Source: Jeotgalibacillus haloalkalitolerans (GTDB lineage Bacteria > Bacillota > Bacilli > Bacillales > Jeotgalibacillaceae). Taken from it: 64,000 nucleotides of DNA. The notes below the pieces were generated by a model, which was not told the DNA's origin, did no database searches, and saw nothing but the letters and a program-made list of their open reading frames with translations. A program made the position numbers and the translations under genes. The stretch is from the NCBI RefSeq assembly GCF_034427455.1, contig NZ_JAXQNN010000007.1:1-64000 (forward strand). The letters run 5' to 3'. Of the stretch, positions 41,850 through 49,937 are shown one piece after another (position 1 is the stretch's first letter; the number at the start of each line of letters is the position of its first letter).

Positions 41850-42880
41850 AAATGTAAACTAGCCTCCGCTTAATAAAATTTTATTTTTATCGAAAAAGAA
41901 GCAGGTCTATTAATTAAGGAAATTCAATATTATATTTAGAAGCTACAAAGCAAGTATGAAATCGATAAAGTGAGAAGTAGTAGAGAGCCATTCATTATAA
42001 TCTAAATGGAGGGGTTTAGATATCATTACTTGGTTACCTCAAAGGGCGGGAGACAACGTAGGATTAAATCTATGCTGTTCTTATGAGTTTGTCCGTCTCG
42101 TTCTAATCGTCTTGTGCAATTCGTCTCTGTATCATTAAAATACTTTCTTAGGCTACTAGTGAAAGTATTTCTTCTATGTAAATGAAACATAACAGTTATT
42201 ATATTTATAAGTGTAATATTCGATATGATAGATAGCCGGGCACACCGCGATTCATCTGACGGTTCCCTATTTTTTAACTCCTAAAAATGTTGTATATACA
42301 AATTTGCGAAAATTCTATATATTTTATTCTTGATCTGGATATTAAATAAGATCACCATGTTTATAAAAAGATGCGATATTCTTAAGGAAGTTACCATGCT
42401 TTGGCACTTTGGATTTTATCTAAAGTAACTATTTCGTTGGAAAACGACTTACATAATTAAGTATAGGAGTGTAAAATGAATTTATAAGAAGTTGAAACAT
42501 TATCCAAATTTGTGATTGTTTTCGCTTGGCTAATGGTGCAGTTTAGTTCAATAATCCTTATAATTATCTATGTAGAGATGTAGAAGGATTAATATGGACA
42601 GGATTACGAAGCTATTACATAAAAAGGTAGGATATATAAAATGAAATTGCAGTATATATTCTCACAAAGGTACAAGTTTATATCGTTTAAGCTAGAATTG
42701 CTTTAATGGTTATCTTTGCAGTCCATAATTCCTTTTCTTCGTGGTTAAGATTTTTACATAGTATCTCTAATAAACCACAATAGTTTTTGGAAGTTCAGTG
42801 GAAATATCAAGGGGCTTGAATTTAATCGATGATAAATTTTAATACATCATTTTTCATTTTAGAGAGGACAATTAAGAAAG
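41850..42880. other. About 1 kb of AT-rich, stop-rich sequence without a recognisable gene
   Basis: Short protein-like snippets (for example LQSKYEIDKVRSSREPF near 41950 and a stretch near 42020) suggest heavily decayed genes. No intact frame with a ribosome-binding site, no RNA gene and no strong repeat were seen. Confidence 0.5.
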
Positions 42881-42959
42881 TATGTTTAGTTAGGGGGTAA
42901 TTAATATATCTAATATTATTTCATTTGCAAACTTATCAATTGAAGCTTCATATAGAATA

Positions 42960-44195
42960 ATGAGTCAAACTATGGATTTTAGAGATTTGACCCAACATCA
43001 TTTAAAAGCTCTTATGGAGCAAATAGATGCTTTAAATTTTGAAATTTCCACTGTTAAAAGTGCTAAACTAATTGTTCATGAGGCATCGCATTATTTTGAT
43101 CATCTGGTAACTCTTTCTGGACAGGAAATGCTAGTTAAAATTTATAGTGCATTAAATGAATATGAAATTATTAATGATGCAATTATTAATAATAAAGCGA
43201 AACCTCAAGCACATAATATTATTAACTTTTTAAATACCTTAAAAAACTGGAATCATGCCAAGTTTGCAAATGAGCTAAGCAATGGTTCTCATAGTCCAAG
43301 TTTTCAGAATTGGTCATACAATTTTGAAACTACTGGAGATTTAGATATATTCAATAAGCCAAGTGGTGAAGAACTTTTAACTGTTACTTTTAAATATAAC
43401 GATACACCCTATGTAAGGGTTCCTTTTACAATGGAATCACTTTGGGAAACAAATGCAATGTGGGCAGAGATAATCTATCAATTCGAATTAGTTCGTAAGT
43501 TAGAAGGAAGTGCAAGGACAGTAGAAGCTCATCTTATGCAAGAAGAATACGAACATTATCTTTATAACCCAGGGTTATTTGTATATTCAGTAGCAGCGCA
43601 CCTAGTTTCTTCTTTTATTAATTTAGGAGATATACCAAGTGCATTTAACTTAAGTAAGGCACTTTGTAGCATTAGCTTAAATTTACCATTTAAGTATTAT
43701 GGACAAATAAAAAGGACACAGGGCACTATATTTAAAGGTCAAGTAAACCGCTTATTAAATAATACAACTAACCTTAATCCAACTTTTATTTTCCTTGCCC
43801 TGCTTGAGAACATTGTAGAATCAGGTTTAGATATTATAGACCTCAATAATGAACATGGACTGGATATAAACAAAATCCTTGCTATAAATAATCTTCCTGA
43901 TAAATTAGTTTTAAATCGAGAAATACTTTTTGAAATAAATGAATTATCCCTTAAGGTTTACGGTCCACATACAGACCTGTACACATTTCAAAAGAATAAA
44001 GGGCTGGAATGTTTTGAAATGTTTGGTATTGAGGGAGGTTTAAATCAGCATCCAGCATATTTGATTGCCATGGCTAGTAGATCACAATCTTGTGTATTTC
44101 AGGGTTGGGATGAAGAAGCTTTTGAAGAGGGAGAATCTGAAACATTTAAAAGACAAGAGATATTACACGAACTATTAAAGAAAATGATTACTTGA
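42960..44195 (+). CDS. Uncharacterised 411-aa protein with an HExxH motif
   Basis: Residues 38-46 read HEASHYFDH, an HExxH zinc-metalloprotease signature, with a Glu-containing helix nearby (QEMLVKIYSALNEYE). No signal peptide or membrane segment, so cytoplasmic. The remainder is helical with conserved-looking patches (HLMQEEYEHYLYNPGLFVYSVAAHLV; RSQSCVFQGWDEEAF). The family is not recognised. Start is uncertain: the frame is open upstream to a TAG at 42891-42893, and just before that TAG an in-frame ATG at 42882 has an AGAGAGG site, so the ancestral start may be 42882 with a nonsense codon at position 4. ATG 42960 itself has no good ribosome-binding site. Confidence 0.65.
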   Translation: MSQTMDFRDLTQHHLKALMEQIDALNFEISTVKSAKLIVHEASHYFDHLVTLSGQEMLVKIYSALNEYEIINDAIINNKAKPQAHNIINFLNTLKNWNHAKFANELSNGSHSPSFQNWSYNFETTGDLDIFNKPSGEELLTVTFKYNDTPYVRVPFTMESLWETNAMWAEIIYQFELVRKLEGSARTVEAHLMQEEYEHYLYNPGLFVYSVAAHLVSSFINLGDIPSAFNLSKALCSISLNLPFKYYGQIKRTQGTIFKGQVNRLLNNTTNLNPTFIFLALLENIVESGLDIIDLNNEHGLDINKILAINNLPDKLVLNREILFEINELSLKVYGPHTDLYTFQKNKGLECFEMFGIEGGLNQHPAYLIAMASRSQSCVFQGWDEEAFEEGESETFKRQEILHELLKKMIT

Positions 44196-44244
44196 TGAAC
44201 TATATAACAACTGTTAGTACTAAGCCGATTTGCCGACTAATGAA

Positions 44245-44342
44245 AAAGTTCATGCGGTAAAACTTGAAGAAAAGGTTCAAGAAACTCCCAAAGATAGTGT
44301 AAAGAATTATCAAGTATATGAATTTAGGGTTTATAACAATTG
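44245..44342 (+). pseudogene. 3' remnant of a small gene
   Basis: Open frame KVHAVKLEEKVQETPKDS then VKNYQVYEFRVYNN ending in TGA at 44342, without a start or ribosome-binding site. A terminator hairpin follows. Parallel in position to the fragment at 41430-41583. Confidence 0.45.
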
Positions 44343-44371
44343 ACCGCCTTTATTTTAAGGGCGGTTTTATT
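44343..44371 (+). terminator. Terminator after the remnant
   Basis: ACCGCC and GGGCGGT arms with an AT-rich loop and a TTTTAT tail. Confidence 0.7.
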
Positions 44372-44394
44372 ATGCAATTAGAAAGGAGAACTAC

Positions 44395-44575
44395 ATGGCA
44401 AATTTAAACGCTTACTCTTAGAAATTAAAGTTGATATGCCACAGCACAGGATGACTTAACAATCTTACTTGCTGAGAATGGACTTCAAGCACATTCTGAA
44501 TATAACCTTATTATCAGATTAACTTTTGTAAATATTGGGGGTGTAGAAATGGTAGTGCTTCCTATGTAACTAGAT
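44395..44575 (+). pseudogene. Decayed small gene, copy 2 of a diverged pair
   Basis: ATG at 44395 with AAAGGAG upstream; MANLNAYS then stop, with downstream frames giving KLKLICH / LEIKVDMP-type, DLTILLAENGLQAHSEYN and a common GTAGAAATGGTAGT block near 44552. Shares its architecture and several 15-18 nt blocks with 41642-41840. Confidence 0.5.
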
Positions 44576-44727
44576 ATAGGGTTATATATGAAAATGTAAA
44601 CAATCCCCCGCTCGATAAAATTATTGTTTTAATGAAATTTTTGTTTGTTATTATTAGTATATCTAGTGTTTATATGGAATTATAAAGAGTATTTACTACT
44701 TAATACAATAGGAGTGGGGTTGAAATT

Positions 44728-45876
44728 ATGAACAATGAATTAATCACCCAAACAAAAATGTCTGAATTAGTTGGAAGGTCTGAATCAAACGGGAGACGTT
44801 GGGTCAAAGAATTTAAAGAATATATTCCTACTATTGAAGAAAGTAATAAAACCTTTTATACAGCGGAATCACTAAGAATAATGAAGTTTCTGAAAAAAAT
44901 GCAGGAAGCTTCATTAACAATAAAAGAAATTAAGCAAATAATAAATAAAGAAGGAATACCTAATAATAAACAAGAAGAACAACGAATAATTGGTAAGTAT
45001 AAAGTTGAAAAGGTACATAAAGATTACGATGAAACTATTAAAGAAACTATTCCTACTGCTGGGGAAATGATGGTTCCATATTTAAAAATAATTAAAGACG
45101 GCGAAGCATATACAGCCAGTGAAATTACAGAAAAGCTAATTGAGTACTTTAAATTAACTGAAGAGCAGCGTCTTATGAAATATGAAAATGGTTCTGACAG
45201 TATGTTTCTTTCAAGGGTACGAAGCGTAAGATATAGCTTAAAAAGAGAAAGTTATATTGATGAAATAAATAAATTAACATATATAATAACAAACGATGGG
45301 TTAGATTTACTAAACGAGAGTAAGAGTGGCATTAAAGAAGAGATTGAAGAATTAGAAAAAGTTGTAGATCCATTAACTACAGTGAAAGAAAATCTGGAAG
45401 AATTAAACAACGAGTTGGCGGATAATTTACTGAAACAATTAAGAAGTATTCATTGGATGAAATTTGAAGATATAGTTGTAGAGCTATTAACAGTAATGGG
45501 TTATGGAGACGGTCAAGTTACACAGAGATCAAATGATGAAGGTCTGGACGGATTAATAAAAGAAGATAAATTAGGATTAGACAGTATATATGTACAAGCT
45601 AAAAGATACGGAGTTAATAATTCTGTTGGTCGAGAACTTGTTCAAAGTTTTTCTGGGGCGTTAGATGGAAAAGGCGCAAAGAAAGGTGTATTTATAACAA
45701 CTTCTTCGTTTACTTCTGGTGCAAAAACATATGTTGAAAAAGCAAACCAAAAGAAAATTATCTTAATTGATGGCATAGAACTATCAAAATTAATGATAGC
45801 TCATAATGTTGGAGTTGATGTAAACCATACCTTCGTGGTGAAAACACTCGATTATGATTATTTTAAAGATGAATGA
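44728..45876 (+). CDS. MerR-like HTH fused to an Mrr-type restriction endonuclease
   Basis: 382 aa. Residues 1-75 are a MerR-like DNA-binding segment (TQTKMSELVGRSESNGRRWVKEF, TFYTAESLRIMKFLKKMQE, LTIKEIKQIINKEG). Residues 110-200 resemble the winged helix of Mrr proteins (MVPYLKIIKDGEAYTASEITEKLIEYF; SVRYSLKRESYID). Residues 240-365 are the Mrr nuclease domain: FEDIVVELLTVMGYG, the catalytic Asp in DEGLDGLIKED and the QAKRYG motif (DxG...QxK). Mrr-type nucleases cut methylated foreign DNA or act when triggered. The MerR addition is unusual. An XRE regulator follows. Confidence 0.82.
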   Translation: MNNELITQTKMSELVGRSESNGRRWVKEFKEYIPTIEESNKTFYTAESLRIMKFLKKMQEASLTIKEIKQIINKEGIPNNKQEEQRIIGKYKVEKVHKDYDETIKETIPTAGEMMVPYLKIIKDGEAYTASEITEKLIEYFKLTEEQRLMKYENGSDSMFLSRVRSVRYSLKRESYIDEINKLTYIITNDGLDLLNESKSGIKEEIEELEKVVDPLTTVKENLEELNNELADNLLKQLRSIHWMKFEDIVVELLTVMGYGDGQVTQRSNDEGLDGLIKEDKLGLDSIYVQAKRYGVNNSVGRELVQSFSGALDGKGAKKGVFITTSSFTSGAKTYVEKANQKKIILIDGIELSKLMIAHNVGVDVNHTFVVKTLDYDYFKDE

Positions 45877-45943
45877 GATATAAGGTGATTGGTAGCTTAT
45901 TTATTGATAAGCGCAGTTATATGCTATTTAGGAGGAAGTCGAA

Positions 45944-46339
45944 TTGGGCAGAGGAAAAGACACACCTTTACAAATTGAATTAAAAAAGATTCTTAGCACT
46001 AACCTTAAGAATTTAATGAAGTCATCTGCAGTGAGCCAAACAGACTTAGCGATGCAAACAGAAATACCGAGAACAACGATAAATGGCTACGTAAAGGGAA
46101 CGTCTTTACCTACAGCTGAAAGCAGTGAAAAAATAGCACAGGTTTTAAATGTGCCAATAGAAGAATTTGATCCTAGATATAATATGAATTATTTTGATTC
46201 TATTAGTGCTAACAAAAAGAAAATTTTGCTGCAGTTGCTGGATAATGTGGTGCAAGACTTAAGCAGAGAAAAAGACTTAGATCAATATGAAAGCGTTATT
46301 GAAAATATTGAAATTGCAAGGATACTTATTAAATCGTAA
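45944..46339 (+). CDS. XRE-family transcriptional regulator
   Basis: 131 aa. Residues 10-70 form a Cro/C1-type helix-turn-helix (LKNLMKSSAVSQTDLAMQTEIPRTTINGYVKGTSLPTAESSEKIAQVLNV). The C-terminal half is helical and may oligomerise. TTG start at 45944 has AGGAGGAAG upstream. It is positioned between the Mrr-like gene and the recombinase, so it may regulate either. Confidence 0.88.
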   Translation: MGRGKDTPLQIELKKILSTNLKNLMKSSAVSQTDLAMQTEIPRTTINGYVKGTSLPTAESSEKIAQVLNVPIEEFDPRYNMNYFDSISANKKKILLQLLDNVVQDLSREKDLDQYESVIENIEIARILIKS

Positions 46340-46446
46340 TTTTAGAACAGATACGTGGTAAAGGGTACTTTTTATTTTTCTAAAAGTTATAAGTTTTGAA
46401 CATATAATTCAAATGTTGAAATAACCTAAAAAAATCAACTTGTTAT

Positions 46447-46474
46447 TGTCTAAAAGATAGTCTAAAATAATATG
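46447..46474 (+). promoter_or_regulatory. Promoter of the serine recombinase - RES operon
   Basis: TTGTCT and TAATAT separated by 16 nt. Within the spacer the octamer GTCTAAAA occurs twice, partly as a dyad with TAGTC, which may be a site for the recombinase or the XRE protein. Confidence 0.5.
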
Positions 46475-46512
46475 TACAAAACATAAGAGACTTTCAGACA
46501 GGAGTGTTATAT

Positions 46513-47130
46513 ATGGCTTTGATTGGCTATGCAAGAGTTTCTTCCGTTGGGCAATCACTGGAGTCACAAGTTGAACAACTTAAAGCATTTGGTTGCAAAC
46601 GGATATTTAAAGAAAAAGAATCTGGAGCTAAATCAGATAGAAAGGAATTACAAGCTGCTTTAGAATTTTTAGAAGATGGGGAACTGGATAACAACGGGAA
46701 GATTATCTATAAGGATAAGCTAATTGTAACAAAAATTGATCGCTTAGCTAGGTCAACCTTTGATCTTCAAAGAATTGCCGGTGAATTAAAAGATAGGAAG
46801 GTTGGACTTCAATTCTTAAAAGAGAATATTGATTTCTCAACTCCATCCGGCGAGTTAATGTTTACTATGCTTGGAGCAATAGGTCAATTTGAAAGGGACA
46901 TAATTAAGGAAAGAACTACAGAAGGGCGAGAGAGGGCAAAGTTAAAGGGTAAACATATGGGGAGACCGAGCAAACCCAAGAAGAATATAGAACGTGCTAT
47001 GGTCTTGTATAATGAGCGGGAAGACAATGGAATGAGTGTTAATGATATTTCGAAGCTTACAGACGTGCCACGCTCCACGATATATGCGGAAATAAAGAAG
47101 AATAAAATATCACTGGAGTTGAAAGTATGA
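46513..47130 (+). CDS. Serine recombinase (resolvase/invertase family)
   Basis: 205 aa. Catalytic Ser in GYARVSSVGQS (near residue 9-10), Arg in KIDRLARST (near 72), and GQFERDIIKERTTEGRERAK typical of the E helix. The C-terminal helix-turn-helix is intact (NDISKLTDVPRSTIYAEIKK). ATG at 46513 has GGAGTG upstream. Its stop overlaps the start of the downstream RES gene (ATGA at 47127-47130), indicating translational coupling. Confidence 0.9.
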   Translation: MALIGYARVSSVGQSLESQVEQLKAFGCKRIFKEKESGAKSDRKELQAALEFLEDGELDNNGKIIYKDKLIVTKIDRLARSTFDLQRIAGELKDRKVGLQFLKENIDFSTPSGELMFTMLGAIGQFERDIIKERTTEGRERAKLKGKHMGRPSKPKKNIERAMVLYNEREDNGMSVNDISKLTDVPRSTIYAEIKKNKISLELKV

Positions 47131-48374
47131 AAAGCACTGAAGTGTTTTGTTTAACCTGTAATAAAGCATACGAAATTATGGAGTTCTTTAAAAATGAAGA
47201 CATTGAATTGGAAGAGTTAGATGATCTTCCTATTAGAATAATTGGTTTTAAAGAAAATGGCACTTATACTTGTAGTTTATGTGAATTTGATCTTGAATTT
47301 GAAGATTATTTCATAGATTCCGAAAGCGATTACGAACGATTTATTGAAATTAGTGTTGAAAAGATCGGAGAATGCTTGAGTACAAAAGTTGAAAGTTGTA
47401 ACAAATGTCCTGATGGAGAAATTTTAGAAAGTTATCATTTGACATATAATAAAGAAGAAGGGACAAATGAATATACTGGTACTTTATTCTGGGATTTCAT
47501 TCGAGAAAATGGAATTGAAAATACAAAATTAATGGATCAGGTTTTAAGATATATTGAATGTTCTTCATGTGGATATGGTGCGGAATACGATAAAGATGAA
47601 ATGAGGATATTTAATTTTGATGACAAAGTAATAAGTAGTGAAGAGATAAATGACTTTTTTGGTGATGATTACGGACTTAATTACGAAGAATTGAATAATG
47701 TAGCAACAAGGTATGGTATTGATCTCAAAATTGCTGAAATAGAAGATTTTATAGATAAAATAACTGAGAATCCTATGTTGGCTTATCAACATAAAACTGG
47801 TGTGAAGCTTTACAATTTATTAAAACAGATTTTCGACAAGGACGATATATTCAACCTGGAAATTGGAACAATGATCTTCAGGGGAAGAAATAGAAAAAAA
47901 GATGAAATAAAATTGACTTCTGAGCAACTTTGGAGTCCACCTATAGGAAATGCAGGTCACGGAAGGTATAATTTGATAGGACTCCCTGTATTGTACTGTA
48001 GTGACTCTACCAAAGGAATTCCTTATGAGTTAAACCCTATTAATAACGATTACATTGATGTAGGAACTTTTTATATAAACAGTCCTTTAAAATTATTAGA
48101 TATATCAGAGATATTTAATGAAGAATTTGGTGAATTCATTGGATCAGTTAATTACGAGAGTAAACATTTCAAGAAAGGATACTTGTTTACTAACTTTATA
48201 AAGGATTGCTGTGCCACAATAGGGTTTAATGGTATAAGGTATAAGGGAGTTGGAAAAGAGAATTATTATAATTATGCTCTGTTTAACTTTGATAAAGGAA
48301 ATGAATTAAAAGTATCAGAGAATGTTAATACTTTGAACTGTAATATCAGCTATACAATTCAAGAAAAAATATAA
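47127..48374 (+). CDS. Cys-rich RES-domain protein (415 aa)
   Basis: N-terminal about 200 aa contain four CxxC pairs (Cys 8/11, 49/52, 91/94 and 145/148), suggesting two zinc ribbons, then a helical segment as in HEPN/RES N-terminal domains. The C-terminal RES domain shows MIFRGRNRKKDE (Arg), GNAGHGRYNLIGLPVLYCSDS (Tyr) and a FIKDCCATIGFNGIRYKGV ending. RES enzymes degrade NAD+. It is coupled to a serine recombinase and not to an obvious antitoxin. Intact, in contrast to the other RES gene of the island. Confidence 0.82.
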   Translation: MKSTEVFCLTCNKAYEIMEFFKNEDIELEELDDLPIRIIGFKENGTYTCSLCEFDLEFEDYFIDSESDYERFIEISVEKIGECLSTKVESCNKCPDGEILESYHLTYNKEEGTNEYTGTLFWDFIRENGIENTKLMDQVLRYIECSSCGYGAEYDKDEMRIFNFDDKVISSEEINDFFGDDYGLNYEELNNVATRYGIDLKIAEIEDFIDKITENPMLAYQHKTGVKLYNLLKQIFDKDDIFNLEIGTMIFRGRNRKKDEIKLTSEQLWSPPIGNAGHGRYNLIGLPVLYCSDSTKGIPYELNPINNDYIDVGTFYINSPLKLLDISEIFNEEFGEFIGSVNYESKHFKKGYLFTNFIKDCCATIGFNGIRYKGVGKENYYNYALFNFDKGNELKVSENVNTLNCNISYTIQEKI

Positions 48375-48842
48375 AGACAATGTTTTTAAACAGTGAGAAA
48401 GTTACCGTAATGTATTCTCTAACTAACCCAGAGTTTTTGTGCATAGATTTGCTGGTCAAAAAAGTCACTTCGCAATTAACTCGTAAGCCTATCGCAAGAA
48501 ACCTTATTTTCTTTACATCTTAAATGAATTAAGAGTGAAAACTGTCAAAAAAGTAATACCTCTCTGAGTTCTTTAAAACCCTAACTTCTTCCGTGTTTTT
48601 ACTACACATAAAATTGTGACTCGAAATATAACAAGATGATGTTTTAAGAGGTGTTAATATCATTCTTTTACAATCTGAAAGTCTTTAAAGCCACTTTAAG
48701 AAGATATTTGATGAAAGAGTTTACATCTAATAGATAATAGTTCAATTCATTGTGTTATAATCGGAAACAAGGAATTGAACCGAGTTCGTAAAAAAGTTAT
48801 ACTCCCTAAAGCTAAAAAACTATATATAAGAAGCTTCAAACC
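48375..48842. other. Non-coding right end of the island
   Basis: AT-rich stretch after the RES gene up to the right attachment repeat. No open frame with a ribosome-binding site. A TATAAT-like hexamer near 48755 exists but no credible product follows. Confidence 0.5.
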
Positions 48843-48949
48843 CAGTTGGCATAAGTTACGGTGAAATGTGAATAGGCTGACTACGCTCGTAGAAGCTTAA
48901 GTATTGAAGTTTCTGGACGTGGGTTCGACTCCCACCGTCTCCACCAAAT
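48843..48949 (+). repeat. Right attachment-site repeat (ssrA 3' fragment)
   Basis: Copy of 33989-34095 with a single mismatch. It represents the original 3' end of ssrA cut off by integration. It cannot make a tmRNA, since the 5' part is missing. Confidence 0.95.
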
Positions 48950-48968
48950 ATATATTTGGTGGTTTTTT
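48941..48968 (+). terminator. Original ssrA terminator, displaced by the island
   Basis: CCACCAAATA and TATTTGGTGG form a hairpin with a T6 tail, starting within the CCA end of the ssrA fragment. It now lies 14.8 kb from the functional ssrA. Confidence 0.85.
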
Positions 48969-49034
48969 ATTTGTCTAAAAAACATTTACATAAAAACGTG
49001 CCTGTAACTTCCTCCCTTCCACCATGCGAATGCC

Positions 49035-49044
49035 GGGGGGGGGG
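49035..49044. repeat. Run of ten G residues
   Basis: A G10 homopolymer in a non-coding region between the island and the small minus-strand gene. Such a tract is rare in this genome and prone to slippage or assembly error. Confidence 0.6.
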
Positions 49045-49063
49045 TTCAGAAACGGCAATTAAA

Positions 49064-49097
49064 AAAGGAAACCTGACAATTAATCAGGTTTCCTTTC
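49064..49097 (-). terminator. Terminator of the small minus-strand gene
   Basis: AAAGGAAACCTGA and TCAGGTTTCCTTT arms; in the minus direction followed by a T-run. Confidence 0.85.
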
Positions 49098-49105
49098 CAA
49101 ATCAT

Positions 49106-49279
49106 CTATAGGTTGATCTTTTTCACTCTCCACTGTTTTTCCTGCTGAGTGTATTGATTCAGCTTGCTTGAAAGTCTGCTGGCCTCGTGCTGATCCACAA
49201 AAAACTTAAACGCTTTATTGAGTGAATCCCTTAAAACTTCATGAGTACCATTGTTTTCCCTGTGTAAAATATACATGTT
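49106..49279 (-). CDS. Small hypothetical protein (about 57 aa)
   Basis: MYILHRENNGTHEVLRDSL then NKAFKFFVDQHEASRLSSK... A basic-acidic soluble peptide, family not recognised. AAGGAG precedes the ATG near 49277-49279 with a rather long spacing; an upstream ATG (49303) lacks a site. The dedicated terminator supports that the unit is real. Confidence 0.55.
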   Translation of the reverse strand, partial: NMYILHRENNGTHEVLRDSLNKAFKFFVDQHEASRLSSKLNQYTQQEKQWRVKKINL

Positions 49280-49465
49280 GTCTGTCAGCTCCTTCATAAA
49301 CAATTAATTATATCTTGCCAGAAGTGTAGTGAGAAAGTTGACGAAACGTCGTGATAAAACCAGGTTTTCATTCGACAAATTATGGATAATTTTCTCTTTA
49401 ACTCTATCTGATGTAAAAAAGATTTAATCATCATTAATTGTGTAAACGGAGGATGAAAGGGTAGC

Positions 49466-49490
49466 GTATATAACCTTTTTGTTATATAGT
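49466..49490. promoter_or_regulatory. ArsR-type operator upstream of arsR
   Basis: Imperfect dyad GTATATAAC - CTTTT - TGTTATATA, 36 nt upstream of the arsR ATG. The arms are the same as those of the perfect palindrome upstream of arsD at 49887. Confidence 0.7.
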
Positions 49491-49525
49491 GTACAGAGAA
49501 ACTTTTTTAGAAGGTGGGTGACGTG

Positions 49526-49855
49526 ATGATTTTAACTGCACCAGGGCTGGAGAAGATGAGTGCGTTTTTCAAAGTCCTTGGGGATCCGACAAGGCTTGAG
49601 ATGCTGCGGAGAATGTATACGAGTGAGCATTGTGTTTGTGAGTTTGTTGAGATGTTCAAAATTTCACAGCCGGCGATCAGCCGTCATCTGCGGGTGATGA
49701 AGCAGGCGGGAATTGTGCTTGAACGTAAGGACCGTCAATGGAATTATTTCCGGTTAAATGAACAGGATCCGTGCTATCCTATTCTTGTGAAGGCGATTAA
49801 AGAACTGGGAGAGCTACCGGTTCACGAACATAACCTTTTGAAAATAAAATGCTGA
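49526..49855 (+). CDS. arsR: ArsR-family arsenic-responsive repressor
   Basis: 109-aa ArsR/SmtB winged-helix repressor. LGDPTRLEMLRRMYTSEHCVCEFVEMF contains the CVC metal-sensing pair (near residues 31-33) that matches the ELCVCD motif of As(III)-sensing ArsR. Recognition helix SQPAISRHLRVMKQAG. The ATG at 49526 has AAGGTGGGTGA upstream. Two matching palindromes suggest it controls itself and separately arsD onward. Confidence 0.93.
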   Translation: MILTAPGLEKMSAFFKVLGDPTRLEMLRRMYTSEHCVCEFVEMFKISQPAISRHLRVMKQAGIVLERKDRQWNYFRLNEQDPCYPILVKAIKELGELPVHEHNLLKIKC

Positions 49856-49858
49856 TTG

Positions 49859-49884
49859 AACAGAAGATATGATTCTTCTGTATT
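49859..49884 (+). terminator. Weak hairpin between arsR and arsD
   Basis: ACAGAAGA - TATGA - TTCTTCTGT followed by ATTTTG. May attenuate read-through from arsR. Confidence 0.5.
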
Positions 49885-49886
49885 TT

Positions 49887-49910
49887 GTATATAACAACAT
49901 TGTTATATAC
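49887..49910. promoter_or_regulatory. ArsR-type operator upstream of arsD
   Basis: Perfect palindrome with 11-nt arms (GTATATAACAA and its complement) around CA. It lies 28 nt before the arsD ATG and so probably overlaps a second promoter. Confidence 0.78.
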
Positions 49911-49937
49911 CTATATCCAACTGAAAGGGTGTTTTGA

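Larger units (their letters stand above)
34093..48842. mobile_element. ssrA-integrated genomic island, about 14.8 kb
   Basis: The segment between the two 107-bp ssrA repeats. It starts with a tyrosine-recombinase gene right after the left junction, is clearly more AT-rich than the flanks (many TTA/ATA codons, no GC-rich repeats), and breaks the conserved synteny. Cargo: integrase (split), 357-aa protein, candidate RNA, secreted protein, RES plus 597-aa pair, HExxH protein, MerR-Mrr fusion, XRE regulator, serine recombinase plus RES. Several genes are eroded. No phage structural, conjugation or relaxase genes seen, so it is probably not self-transmissible. Confidence 0.92.

Noticed and set aside
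34093-48842. Complete prophage or conjugative element
   Set aside because: No capsid, terminase, portal, tail, relaxase or type IV secretion genes seen.
48843-48949. A second tmRNA gene
   Set aside because: Only the 3' 104 nt are present; no 5' half, tag frame or promoter.
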